Source of the DNA: Modestobacter italicus
GTDB taxonomy: Bacteria > Actinomycetota > Actinomycetes > Mycobacteriales > Geodermatophilaceae
DNA: 64,000 nt
Assembly: GCF_000306785.1 (NCBI RefSeq)
Contig: NC_017955.1
Span: 1,860,001-1,924,000, forward strand
Direction of reading: 5' to 3'
The notes beneath the pieces were generated by a model that saw nothing but the letters and a program-made list of their open reading frames with translations, was not told where the DNA came from and ran no database searches. The first letter of the stretch is position 1. Every line of letters starts with the position of its first letter. Below are positions 43,507 to 51,688 of this stretch, piece by piece. A program made the translations under genes and the position numbers.

Positions 43507-45177
43507 ATGACGTCCTCCCTGCCCACGGTCGGTCGCGCGGTCGTCGCGCCCGCCCGCACGCGCCCCGGCGGCGCAGCCCGTCGACTGCTGAGCCGGCCGG
43601 CGGCCGCCGTCCCACTCGCCGTCGCCGGAGGACTGGCCCTCTGGCTGGCCTTCCCGCCCTTCGGGTTCTGGCCGCTGGCTGCTGTCGGGCCGCTGGTGTT
43701 GCTGCTCGCGTGCCAGGGCCGCTCAGCGCGCGCCGGCGCCGCCCTCGGCATGGTGATGGGCTCGGCGTTCTTCCTGCCGCTGCTCACCTGGACCGGGGTG
43801 TTCGTCGGCGACCTGCCCTGGCTCGCACTGTCGTTGGCGCAGGCGGCCTTCTACGCGGCCATGGGAGCGGGAACCGCGGTGCTGAGCCGGCTCCCCGCTG
43901 CCCCGGCGTGGTCAGCCGCGCTGTGGGTGGCGCAGGAGGCCCTGCGCTCGCGCGTGCCGTTCGGAGGCTTCCCGTGGGGGCGCCTGGGGTTCAGCCAGGC
44001 CGACGGCCCGTATGCCTCCTTCGCCGCGTACGGCGGGGTCCCGCTGGTCACCTTCGCCGTGGCGTTCACCGGGACGCTGCTCGCGGTGCCGGTCATGGGG
44101 GCGGTCCACCACAGCCGGCGGGTCGCACGACGCCAGGTGAGGCGGCGAGGTCTCCTCGCGCTCGCTGGCGTGGTCGCTGTCCCTGCGTTCGGCGGGCTGG
44201 CATGGCTGCCGTTGCCCGGGGACCAGCTGTCCGCTGGTGGGGAGCTGAGCACCATCGCTGTGGTCCAGGGCGACGTCCCCCGTTCCGGGCTGGACTTCAA
44301 CGCCCAGCGGAGGGCCGTCCTGGACAACCACGTGCGGCAGACCCTGCTGCTGGCGGACCGGGTCAGTCGCGGTGAGAGCCCCCAACCGGATGTCGTCATC
44401 TGGCCGGAGAACTCGTCGGACATCGACCCGTACCAGAACCCGGACGCGTCAGCGGCCATCGACCGTGCCGCCCGGGCGATCGGCGCACCGATCCTCATCG
44501 GTGCGGTCCTGGACGGGCCGGGGCGCTACCTGACCAACGCGGGCATCGTCTGGGACCCGGTCACCGGCCCGGGTGAGCGCTACGCCAAGCGGCACCCGGT
44601 GCCCTTCGGCGAGTACATGCCCGCCCGTTCCTTCTTCCGGCTGTTCAGCGACCAGGTCGACCTGCTGCGCCGCGACTTCCTGCCCGGCACGGAGTCCGGC
44701 GTCCTCGATGCCGGGGGAGTGCGCCTCGGGGACGTCATCTGCTTCGAGGTCGCCTACGACGCACTGGTGTCCGAGGTCGTGGACGGCGGAGCCTCCGTCC
44801 TCGTCGTCCAGACCAACAACGCCACCTTCGGGTACACCGCGGAGAGCGAGCAGCAGCTGGCCATGAGCCGGCTGCGGGCCATCGAGCACGGGCGCACGGT
44901 CATCGTGGCGGCGACCAGCGGCATCTCCGCAGTCGTCGCGCCGGACGGGACGGTCATCGACCGGTCCGAGTTGTTCGAGCCCCACGTCTTCGTCGGGGCG
45001 GTGGCCCAGCGCACCCAGACCACGGTGGCGACCCGGTTGGGTGCCCTGCCCGAGTGGGGCCTCTCCGGGCTGGCCGGTGCTGCGCTCCTCGCCGCGCTCC
45101 TCCACCACCGTCGACCCCGGCGGGCTCCCACCCATCCCGAGCACGTCACCGACGAGGAAGGTCCGCATGACTCCTGA
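43507..45177 (+). CDS. lnt: Apolipoprotein N-acyltransferase
   Basis: A 556-residue enzyme from ATG at 43507. Eight or so membrane helices (about 35-250) precede a nitrilase domain with Glu301 (WPENSS), Lys361 (YAKRHPVPFGEYMP) and Cys412 (VICFEVAYD), the complete Lnt triad. It adds a third acyl chain to lipoproteins; the island encodes several lipoproteins (TlpA-like, cupredoxin, SCO). It starts 5 nt after the CtaG-like gene and overlaps ccsB by 11 nt. An island-borne Lnt is probably an extra copy. Confidence 0.9.
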   Translation: MTSSLPTVGRAVVAPARTRPGGAARRLLSRPAAAVPLAVAGGLALWLAFPPFGFWPLAAVGPLVLLLACQGRSARAGAALGMVMGSAFFLPLLTWTGVFVGDLPWLALSLAQAAFYAAMGAGTAVLSRLPAAPAWSAALWVAQEALRSRVPFGGFPWGRLGFSQADGPYASFAAYGGVPLVTFAVAFTGTLLAVPVMGAVHHSRRVARRQVRRRGLLALAGVVAVPAFGGLAWLPLPGDQLSAGGELSTIAVVQGDVPRSGLDFNAQRRAVLDNHVRQTLLLADRVSRGESPQPDVVIWPENSSDIDPYQNPDASAAIDRAARAIGAPILIGAVLDGPGRYLTNAGIVWDPVTGPGERYAKRHPVPFGEYMPARSFFRLFSDQVDLLRRDFLPGTESGVLDAGGVRLGDVICFEVAYDALVSEVVDGGASVLVVQTNNATFGYTAESEQQLAMSRLRAIEHGRTVIVAATSGISAVVAPDGTVIDRSELFEPHVFVGAVAQRTQTTVATRLGALPEWGLSGLAGAALLAALLHHRRPRRAPTHPEHVTDEEGPHDS

Positions 45178-46135
45178 GACGTTCGCCGAGCTGTCCGACA
45201 CGTTGTTCGGCGTGGCGATCGCCGTGTACGGCGCCGCGGCCATCGGGTTCTGCGCCGAACTGGCGTTCGGTCGGTCAGCCACCCGCAACCCACCGCAGAG
45301 GGCCGCAGTCCATGCCGGCGCCCCGGGTGCGACGAGCCTCCCGCCGGACGACACGCCCACCGAGAAGACCCCGAGCGCCCGGTGGGGCCAGCTGGGAGTC
45401 CTCCTGACCGGCGTCGGGGCGCTGGCTCAGACAGGGGTCCTCCTCGCGCGCAGCGCGGCTGCGGGGCGGGTCCCGTGGGGCAACATGTACGAGTTCGCCA
45501 CCGCAGCGGTGCTGGTCGGGGTGCTCGTCTACCTGGTCCTGGTGATCCGGGTGCCGGGTCTGCGGCGGATCGGCGTCTTCGTCCTCGGGCCGACGGTCAT
45601 CGCGCTGGTCCTGATCGGCCTCTACCTGTACGCCGAGTCGGGGCCGCTCGTCGCCGCGCTGCGCTCGAACTGGCTGGCGGTGCACGTGTCCGCCGCGATC
45701 GTCTCCTTCGGCGTCTTCATCGTGAGCGGGGTCGCCAGCGCCCTCTACCTGGTCGCCGCCCACCGGGAGCGCTCAGCCATCTCCGGCGCCGATCCGACCG
45801 GCTTGGCCGACAGGCTCCCCAGCGCAGCGGCCCTGGACCGGGTGGCCCACCGGACGGCGGTGTTCGGCTTCCCGATCTGGACCTTCGCCGTGATCGCCGG
45901 CGCCATCTGGGCCGAGAGCGCCTGGGGGCGCTTCTGGGGCTGGGACCCCAAGGAGACCTGGGCGTTCATCTCCTGGGCGTTGTACGCCGCGTACCTGCAC
46001 GCCCGGAACACCTCCGGATGGCGTGGTCGTCCGGCCGCGTGGACCAACCTGGTCGCCCTGGCCACCCTCGTGTTCAACCTGCTGTTCGTGAACCTGGTGT
46101 CCACCGGGCTGCACTCCTACGGCGGCGTCTCCTGA
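45167..46135 (+). CDS. ccsB: Cytochrome c biogenesis protein CcsB/ResC-like
   Basis: A 322-residue, eight-helix protein from ATG at 45167. The haem-handling motif WAESAWGRFWGWDPKETWAFISW (tryptophan-rich) is present, and His residues in LAVHVSAAI and near the end (GLHSYG) are probable haem ligands. With CcsA/ResB partners it delivers haem for covalent attachment to apocytochrome c; no ResB gene is seen on the island. Coupled to lnt by an 11-nt overlap. Confidence 0.9.
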   Translation: MTPETFAELSDTLFGVAIAVYGAAAIGFCAELAFGRSATRNPPQRAAVHAGAPGATSLPPDDTPTEKTPSARWGQLGVLLTGVGALAQTGVLLARSAAAGRVPWGNMYEFATAAVLVGVLVYLVLVIRVPGLRRIGVFVLGPTVIALVLIGLYLYAESGPLVAALRSNWLAVHVSAAIVSFGVFIVSGVASALYLVAAHRERSAISGADPTGLADRLPSAAALDRVAHRTAVFGFPIWTFAVIAGAIWAESAWGRFWGWDPKETWAFISWALYAAYLHARNTSGWRGRPAAWTNLVALATLVFNLLFVNLVSTGLHSYGGVS

Positions 46136-46159
46136 CGGGCTTCGTTACCGGACCGTGAC

Positions 46160-46178
46160 AAACTATGCGGCTTCGTAG
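46160..46178 (+). promoter_or_regulatory. BlaI/CopY-type dyad ahead of the riboswitch
   Basis: AAACTA-N7-TCGTAG, directly followed by another TAG (CGTAGTAG). It lies just upstream of the probable c-di-AMP riboswitch, so transcription initiation and later read-through of the M23 gene could be controlled separately. Confidence 0.4.
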
Positions 46179-46186
46179 TAGCGTCT

Positions 46187-46377
46187 CTACCCGGTTCACC
46201 AGGGCCCCGCTCCTCGCGCAGAGGACCCCCGGTGGGCACGCCGAACCGCTGAGGCATCGCCGAGGCGGACCGGGGACCCACGTCCCTCGGGGTGAATCCT
46301 GCACACGCAGGTAGGGCAGCTTCCCGTCCGAACCCGTCAGCTAACCCGGTAGGCAGTCAGGAAGAACGGAGAACCGT
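46187..46377 (+). ncRNA. Probable cyclic-di-AMP (ydaO/yuaA) riboswitch
   Basis: The leader of the second M23 gene has the conserved ydaO blocks in order: GGGTGAATCCTGC, GGTAGGGCAGCTTCC, then CCGAACCCGTCAGCTAAC and CCGGTAGGC, before GAACGGAGAA and the TTG start. In actinobacteria this riboswitch commonly precedes cell-wall hydrolase and Rpf genes; ligand binding typically turns expression off. The exact 5' limit is approximate, since the P1 pairing was not folded by computer. Confidence 0.85.
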
Positions 46378-46381
46378 CGCC

Positions 46382-47605
46382 TTGGCGACCCTGCACCACC
46401 GGACCACCTCCCCACCCAGGCCTCGCCGAACCCTCGCCCGCTGGGCTCCCGTCGCTGTCGGCGCGGCCTTGACCCTGCACCTGACACTCGCGTCGGCCCC
46501 CGCCTCCGCGGCCCCCGGTGACAACGGCGCCGGGCCGGCTGCCGCCCAGTCGACCGTCGATGCGGCGGGCGCAGAAGTCGCTCGCGTCGAGGGGCTGCTC
46601 GCCGCTGCCGAACTGGAGCTGCAGCGCCTGACCGTCACGGCCGAGGCGGCCGGCGAGGCGTCGCGCGTGGCTGCGGAGGAGCTGACGGCGGCGCAGACCG
46701 CAGCCGCCGGCACCGCAGCTGAGCTGGCCACCGCCCAGGCGGCCACCGTCGCGACCCGGGACGACGTCGCCGAGCTGGGACGGGAGAGCTACATGGGTGC
46801 CGACGCTCTGGGTGGCGCGGTGACCCTCCTGGGAGCTCGCAGTCCCGAGGACCTCCTCGAGCGCGCGGCCATGCTCCACCTCGTCGGAGACGACCAGGCC
46901 CAGCGACTCGAGGCCCTGCGGAACGCCGAGGCGCAGGTGCAGCGCGCGGACCAGGCCGCCCGCGACGCGCTCGCCGCCCGCGACGTCGCCGCCCAGGCGG
47001 CCGACCGGGCCGCGGTCGACGCGCAGGCGCAACTCGCCCAGGCGCAGGTCGCGTACGACTCCACTGAGACCGAGAAGGTCGCGTTGGAGGCGCAGCTCCG
47101 AGCCGCGCAGGTGCAGCTCCTGACCGTCCGCGGCAACGCCGACGCCGACGCCATGGTCCAGAAGCGGCAGCAGGCCGTGGCCGCTGCCTCGGCAGCCGGC
47201 ACCGAGTCGCTGGCAGCCGGACGCGTCACCTCGTGCTTCGGCAGCCGTTGGGGGACCAACCACAACGGCGTCGACATCGCAGCTCCCATCGGCACACCCA
47301 TCTACGCACCCGACGCCGGTGTGGTCCTGCAGGCCGGCCCGGCGAACGGCTTCGGGCTGGCGGTCTACATCCAGCACGCGGACGGGACCATCAGCCTCTA
47401 CGGCCACATCAACCAGGCGTTCGTCTCCGCCGGTCAGCGCGTCGCCGCCGGTGAGCAGATCGCCGAGGTCGGGAACCGCGGCCAGTCCACCGGCCCGCAC
47501 GTCCACGTCGAGGTGCACACCGGCGGGTTGTACGTGAACCGCACCGACCCGGCACCGTGGCTGGCGGCCCGCGGCATCTCCCTGGGTGGAGCCTGCTCCG
47601 GATGA
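46382..47605 (+). CDS. Secreted M23 (LytM-type) endopeptidase with coiled coil
   Basis: A 407-residue protein. A TTG at 46382 follows the riboswitch and gives a signal peptide ending ASAA (about 48). Residues about 60-280 form long Ala/Glu/Gln-rich coiled coils like FtsX/RipA-type regulators. The M23 domain (about 285-395) has RWGTNHNGVDIAAP, LYGHI and GPHVHVEV, with all zinc ligands. CFGSRWG and a terminal GACSG supply two Cys. Likely a cell-wall hydrolase, controlled by c-di-AMP through the leader. Confidence 0.88.
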   Translation: MATLHHRTTSPPRPRRTLARWAPVAVGAALTLHLTLASAPASAAPGDNGAGPAAAQSTVDAAGAEVARVEGLLAAAELELQRLTVTAEAAGEASRVAAEELTAAQTAAAGTAAELATAQAATVATRDDVAELGRESYMGADALGGAVTLLGARSPEDLLERAAMLHLVGDDQAQRLEALRNAEAQVQRADQAARDALAARDVAAQAADRAAVDAQAQLAQAQVAYDSTETEKVALEAQLRAAQVQLLTVRGNADADAMVQKRQQAVAAASAAGTESLAAGRVTSCFGSRWGTNHNGVDIAAPIGTPIYAPDAGVVLQAGPANGFGLAVYIQHADGTISLYGHINQAFVSAGQRVAAGEQIAEVGNRGQSTGPHVHVEVHTGGLYVNRTDPAPWLAARGISLGGACSG

Positions 47606-47758
47606 GCCGGTCGGACACGGCCCGCCCGCTCGTCCGGCGTCCGCGGCCGGTGATGGCCCGTGCTCCTAGGCTGTCGGACGGGACCGGGTGGAGCTGGACG
47701 GCGAGCACCTCGCCGTCGGTAGGGGCGTCTCGGAGAGACGGCCAGGAGAGGTGGGAGC

Positions 47759-48145
47759 GTGCGCCCGTTCGGTGAGCTGGAGGCGGCGATCATGGCGGAG
47801 CTGTGGCGTCGCGGTGAGCCGGCGACGGTGCGGGACGTGCTCGGGGCGCTGAACTCCTCGCGGAACCTCGCCTACACGACCGTCATGACGGTGATGGACA
47901 ACCTGCACAGGAAGGGGCAGCTGACCCGCGAGATGTCCGGTCGGGCCTGGCTGTACCGCCCGGTCCGCACCCGCGCCGAGCACGCCGCAGCCCTGCTGCA
48001 GGACGTCCTCGCCGAGTCCGGGGACCAGCAGGAGGTGCTCATGCACTTCGTCGCAGACCTGCAGCCCGACGCCGTCGCGCAACTCCGCACTGCCGTGGAC
48101 GCCGCTCGCAACGAGCGACGGTCGGCGCCGGGCGGCCGGGCGTGA
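47759..48145 (+). CDS. BlaI/MecI/CopY-family repressor
   Basis: A 128-residue winged-helix protein: FGELEAAIMAELWRRGEPATVRDVLGAL, AYTTVMTVMDNLHRKGQLTRE and the helical dimerisation end. BlaI-type repressors bind TAC/GTA dyads and are inactivated by a membrane protease; CopY relatives respond to copper, but the CopY Cys pairs are absent here. The GTG start has GGAGAGG upstream, and the stop overlaps the M56 gene (GTGA). It is the likely reader of the 19-bp dyads scattered over the island (inference). Confidence 0.88.
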   Translation: MRPFGELEAAIMAELWRRGEPATVRDVLGALNSSRNLAYTTVMTVMDNLHRKGQLTREMSGRAWLYRPVRTRAEHAAALLQDVLAESGDQQEVLMHFVADLQPDAVAQLRTAVDAARNERRSAPGGRA

Positions 48146-49083
48146 CCGCCGGGCTCGCGCTCACCGTCACCGGCGTCGCGATCCTCGTCGCAGGGCCGCG
48201 ACTGGCGAGGGCAGGATGGACGACGCAGGCACCTCGGTTGGCCATCCTCGCCTGGCAGGCGCTGACCGTCAGCGCCGTCGCGGCGTTCGTGCTGGCCGGT
48301 GTGACCCTGTTGATCCCGGTCACCACACTCGCCGGCGACCTCGGCGCGGTCTTCCATGCCTGCGCAGCGAGCATCGCCACCGCCTACGGCTCGGCCGAGT
48401 TCCTCCCCGGTGCCCTGGTCGGGACCGTGCTCGCCGGCCTCGTACCGCTGTGGGTGCTGTGCTGCGTCGCCCGGGAGCTCGTCTCAGGGTGGCGGCGCCG
48501 CCGGGAGCTGCGCCGGTCGATCGACATGGTGACCGAGCCGCATCCCCAGCTGGGCGTACTGGTCATGGACGCCTCGGCCCCGGCGGCCTTCTGCGTTCCC
48601 GGGCGCACGTCGTGCATCGTGGTGACGACGGGCGCCCTGGCTGCCTTGTCCGATGACGAGTTGCAGGGAGTGCTCGCACACGAGGCGGCGCACCTGAGGG
48701 CGCGCCACAGCCTGGCCGTGACGTTGTCGCAGGCGCTGGTGCGGGCGTTCCCGCGCCTGCGGCTGTTCCGAGCCGCGTCGATGCAGACCCGCCAGCTGAT
48801 CGAACTGCTCGCCGACGACGCGGCAGCCGCCCGCGTCGACCGGGTCAGCGTCGCCTCGGCAATCGTCAGCCTGGTCGAGATGCGCGCACCGGCAACGGCC
48901 ATGGCCATGGCGCAGGAGGGGGCTGTCCTCCGTGTCGGGCGCCTGCTCCAGCCGGCGGCGCCGATGGACCCGTGGCGGCACCGGATGCTCGCCGGGGGTC
49001 TGTGGGGAGTCCTGCTCACCCCCGGGCTGATCGCCGGTCTGCCCATGCTGGCGGCGGCACTCAGCGACCTCTGCAACATCTGA
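48142..49083 (+). CDS. M56-family membrane metalloprotease (BlaR1-like, no sensor domain)
   Basis: A 313-residue membrane protein. Helices at about 1-25, 35-60, 85-115 and 285-310 flank a cytoplasmic protease with HEAAH (180-184) and a later Glu in ELLADDAAA, the M56 gluzincin pattern. It lacks the penicillin-binding sensor of BlaR1, like the short M56 proteins that commonly accompany BlaI-type repressors in actinobacteria. It presumably cleaves or inactivates the preceding repressor on a signal. GTGA-coupled. Confidence 0.87.
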   Translation: MTAGLALTVTGVAILVAGPRLARAGWTTQAPRLAILAWQALTVSAVAAFVLAGVTLLIPVTTLAGDLGAVFHACAASIATAYGSAEFLPGALVGTVLAGLVPLWVLCCVARELVSGWRRRRELRRSIDMVTEPHPQLGVLVMDASAPAAFCVPGRTSCIVVTTGALAALSDDELQGVLAHEAAHLRARHSLAVTLSQALVRAFPRLRLFRAASMQTRQLIELLADDAAAARVDRVSVASAIVSLVEMRAPATAMAMAQEGAVLRVGRLLQPAAPMDPWRHRMLAGGLWGVLLTPGLIAGLPMLAAALSDLCNI

Positions 49084-49108
49084 CGGTCAGCCAGCGGCGC
49101 CCAGGTCG

Positions 49109-49127
49109 ATACGAAGTCCGTCAGTAG
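49109..49127 (+). promoter_or_regulatory. BlaI/CopY-type dyad upstream of the cupredoxin gene
   Basis: ATACGA-N7-CAGTAG, 20 nt before the cupredoxin start. Each arm has one or two deviations from the island consensus. Confidence 0.35.
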
Positions 49128-49146
49128 CGGTGGGTACGCTGCCCCG

Positions 49147-49599
49147 GTGCACGCGCAGATCACCCGGCGGACGGTGCTGGCCGGCGGGCTGGCCGGGTTG
49201 GCCGCGGTCGCTCTTGCTGCCTGCGGCGACGATCCCGACGGCGGAGGCGAGGCAGCCGACGACGAGGCCGCCCCGGGGACGGTGACCATGGGCCCGGACG
49301 GCGTCCAGCAGCTGACGGTCCTCGTCGGCGACGATTACGTCTTCGTCCCGGACAGCTTCACCGTCGCGCCGGGTCAGGTGCGGTTGACGCTCACCAGCAA
49401 CGCGGAGCAGCTGACGCACAACATCCGGTTCACTCCTGGCAAGGGGCCGGTGGACATCGCCGAGCAGATCCCGATCCTGGCACCCGGCGACAGCGAGACC
49501 TTCGACTTCACCGCCGAGCGACCCGGCGACTACCAGTACGAGTGCTCCTTCCACGTCGCGCTGGGCCAGATCGGGACGATGACCGTCACCGCCGGGTGA
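49147..49599 (+). CDS. Cupredoxin-domain lipoprotein
   Basis: A 150-residue protein with a Tat-like signal (ITRRTVLAGG) and lipobox LAAC (Cys26). The plastocyanin-like fold holds type-1 copper ligands His91 (THNIRF), Cys133 and His136 (YECSFH), and Gln141 or Met145 as axial ligand. It would carry or buffer copper outside the membrane. GTG start. It follows the BlaI-M56 pair and has a candidate dyad in its leader. Confidence 0.87.
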   Translation: MHAQITRRTVLAGGLAGLAAVALAACGDDPDGGGEAADDEAAPGTVTMGPDGVQQLTVLVGDDYVFVPDSFTVAPGQVRLTLTSNAEQLTHNIRFTPGKGPVDIAEQIPILAPGDSETFDFTAERPGDYQYECSFHVALGQIGTMTVTAG

Positions 49600-49614
49600 T
49601 CGGTCGCCTGCTGC

Positions 49615-50544
49615 TCACTGGTGGGCGGGGTGCTCGTGCCCGGCGTGCGTCCGGGGCTCGAGCTGGATCGTGGAGTGCTCCACACTGACCGGGAAGTGGT
49701 CGGCCAGGCAGGACTGCAGCTGGTCGAGGACGCGGGGAGCGTGCCCGTCCTGGAAGCATGCCTCGTCGACCACGACGTGTGCGGTGAGCACCGGCAGCTC
49801 GCTGGTGATCTGGGAGGCGTGCAGGTCGTGGACGTCCAGCACGTGGGGCTGGCCGAGCAGGTGCTCCCGCACCTCGTCCAGGTCCAGCCCCGGGGGAGTG
49901 CTCTCCAACAGCACCGACACCGTCTCGCGGAGCAGTTTCAGCGTGCGGGGCACGATCAGGAGCGCAATCAGCAGGGACACCACCGCGTCCGCCTGCAGCC
50001 ACCCGGTGAGGGCGATGATCAGCGCAGCCAGCAGCACCGCGACCGAGCCCAGGGCGTCGTTGACCACCTCCAGGAACGCCGCCCGCATGTTGACGTTGCT
50101 CCCGCGGCCCCTGGTGAGCACCGCGATCGACACCGCATTGCCGACGAGGCCGATGACGCCGAACACGATCATGGCTGTCGAGCCGACCTCCGGAGGCTCG
50201 AACAGCCGACGGATCCCCTCGATGAAGACGTACAGCCCGACGCCGAGCAGCACCGCCGCTTGGAGGGTGGCGCCCAGCACCTCGGCTCGGCGGTAGCCCC
50301 ACGTGCGCTTCGGCGTCGCGGGGCGCAGCGCCAGATTGGCGGCGATCAGCGCGATGGTCAGTCCGGCCGCGTCGGTGAGCATGTGCCCGGCATCGGCGAG
50401 CAGCGCCAGGCTGCCCGACACGATGGCGCCGACGACCTCGACCACCAGCACGGTGGTCGTGATGGCCAGGACGATCGCCAGCCGCCGGCGGTGGTCGGGG
50501 CTGCCAGCAGCCGCCCCCGCGCCGTGGTCGTGTCCGCCGCTCAC
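49615..50544 (-). CDS. czcD: Cation diffusion facilitator (CzcD/ZitB-like Zn/Cd efflux)
   Basis: A 309-residue CDF transporter from GTG at 50544 (AGGAGTTCC upstream). A His-rich start (GGHDHG) precedes six helices; the metal site residues appear in LLADAGHMLTDA (Asp and His/Asp) and FLEVVNDALGS (Asn/Asp). The C-terminal cytoplasmic domain ends in a His-rich tail (HAGHEHPAHQ). It exports Zn2+, Cd2+ or Co2+ by proton exchange. It is preceded on the same strand by an ArsR-transporter cassette, with a 25-nt gap. Confidence 0.9.
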   Translation of the reverse strand: MSGGHDHGAGAAAGSPDHRRRLAIVLAITTTVLVVEVVGAIVSGSLALLADAGHMLTDAAGLTIALIAANLALRPATPKRTWGYRRAEVLGATLQAAVLLGVGLYVFIEGIRRLFEPPEVGSTAMIVFGVIGLVGNAVSIAVLTRGRGSNVNMRAAFLEVVNDALGSVAVLLAALIIALTGWLQADAVVSLLIALLIVPRTLKLLRETVSVLLESTPPGLDLDEVREHLLGQPHVLDVHDLHASQITSELPVLTAHVVVDEACFQDGHAPRVLDQLQSCLADHFPVSVEHSTIQLEPRTHAGHEHPAHQ

Positions 50545-50569
50545 CGAGGAACTCCTGTCGTCTGGTGGG

Positions 50570-51313
50570 TCATGAGGCGGGCTCGGACGAGCCGCAGCAC
50601 GTGCAGCCGGGCGCGCAACCGCACGCATCCGTGTCGTCGGCAGCCAGCCGCAGAGCGGAAGCGGGGGAGCAGCAGTCGTCCCCCGCCCAGGCCTCGCGGC
50701 CCTCCTTCACGGCGACGGCAGCGATCACGAGGGCGGCGATGGGGTCGGCCCACGACCAGCCGAAGAGGCTGTTCAACGCCAGACCGACGAGCAGGACGGC
50801 GGACAGGTAGGTGCACAGCAGGGTCTGCTTGGAGTCCGCCACCGCCGAGGCCGACCCGAGCTCTCGGCCCGCTCGACGCTGTGCGTAGGACAGGCCCGGC
50901 ATGACGGCCAGGCTCACCGCCGCCAGGACGAGCCCGACCGAGGAGTGCTCCGCCTCTCCCGACCCCAGCAGCGACCGGACCGCGTCCACGGTCACGAACA
51001 GGGCCAGGGCGAAGAACGACCCGCCGATCACCTTCAGCGCGATCCGCTCACGCGCCTCGGGATCGCGGCCGGCGAACTGCCACGCCACAGCCGCAGCGGA
51101 CGACACCTCGATGACGGAGTCCAGGCCGAAGCCGATCAGCGCGGAGGACGACGCCTTCGTCCCGGCGGTGAGCGCGACGACGGCCTCGATGACGTTGTAG
51201 GTGATCGTGGCGGCCACGAACCACCGGATGCGGCGGGCGAGGACTGCCCTGCGATCGTCACGAGGAGCGGTCGTCGGGCGGCTGGTGGACAGCCGGAGCG
51301 GTTCGGCGGCCAT
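50570..51313 (-). CDS. Cation transporter (CDF-related) with Cys-rich tail, copy 1
   Basis: A 247-residue membrane protein, about six helices, with FGLDSVIEVSSAAAVAW and AVADSKQTLLCTYLS matching the short CDF/TMEM163-like family. The tail DDCC...CGCAPGCTCC carries eight Cys, suited to soft-metal capture. It is a paralogue of the gene at 60224-60880, which has an Asp-rich tail instead. The start shares one base with the stop of the ArsR gene upstream (TGATG), so expression is coupled to that sensor. Zn, Cd or Pb export is likely. Confidence 0.8.
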   Translation of the reverse strand: MAAEPLRLSTSRPTTAPRDDRRAVLARRIRWFVAATITYNVIEAVVALTAGTKASSSALIGFGLDSVIEVSSAAAVAWQFAGRDPEARERIALKVIGGSFFALALFVTVDAVRSLLGSGEAEHSSVGLVLAAVSLAVMPGLSYAQRRAGRELGSASAVADSKQTLLCTYLSAVLLVGLALNSLFGWSWADPIAALVIAAVAVKEGREAWAGDDCCSPASALRLAADDTDACGCAPGCTCCGSSEPAS

Positions 51314-51639
51314 CAGCAGCAGTCCTCGTCCTCGACGGCAGGGCAGGCGGTGGGGTCGACGGCGAGGACGACGCCCAGCAGGTCGCCCAGCGCGTGCGCC
51401 AGGCGGGGATCGGCGAGCTCGTACCGGGACCGTCGTCCCTCAGGTACCGCCACCACGAGTCCACACCCGCGCAGGCAGGCCAGGTGGTTGGAGAGGTTCT
51501 GCCGCGTCACGTCGAGCAGTTCGGCCAGCTCGGAGGGGTATCCAGGTCCGTCGCGCAGCGCCAGCAGGAGGCGGGTGCGCGTCGGGTCGGACAGGGCGTG
51601 GCCGAAGCGCGCGAGGACCTCGGCGTGCAGGACGGGCAT
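51313..51639 (-). CDS. CmtR-like ArsR-family Cd/Pb-responsive repressor, copy 1
   Basis: A 108-residue winged-helix protein from ATG at 51639. The recognition region RQNLSNHLACLRGCGLV has Cys55 and Cys59, the spacing of the Cd(II)/Pb(II)-sensing CmtR of mycobacteria, and the C-terminus (TACPAVEDEDCC) supplies the third Cys. It should repress its own cassette through the dyad at 51670-51685. Longer upstream frame exists but would run through that operator. Confidence 0.85.
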   Translation of the reverse strand: MPVLHAEVLARFGHALSDPTRTRLLLALRDGPGYPSELAELLDVTRQNLSNHLACLRGCGLVVAVPEGRRSRYELADPRLAHALGDLLGVVLAVDPTACPAVEDEDCC

Positions 51640-51669
51640 CACGGCGGAGATGGTACACAAGGCGCTGTA

Positions 51670-51685
51670 TTCAGGCGATACTGAA
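51670..51685. promoter_or_regulatory. Candidate operator of the CmtR-like repressor
   Basis: TTCAG-N6-CTGAA dyad in the 49-nt space before the repressor gene; AT-rich compared with its surroundings and also next to the stop of the SCO gene. Confidence 0.5.
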
Positions 51686-51688
51686 CCG

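Noticed and set aside
47663..47685. CTCCTAGG element upstream of the BlaI/CopY-type gene as an autoregulatory dyad
   Set aside because: The left arm resembles the island motif, but no matching right arm occurs at the 7-nt spacing.
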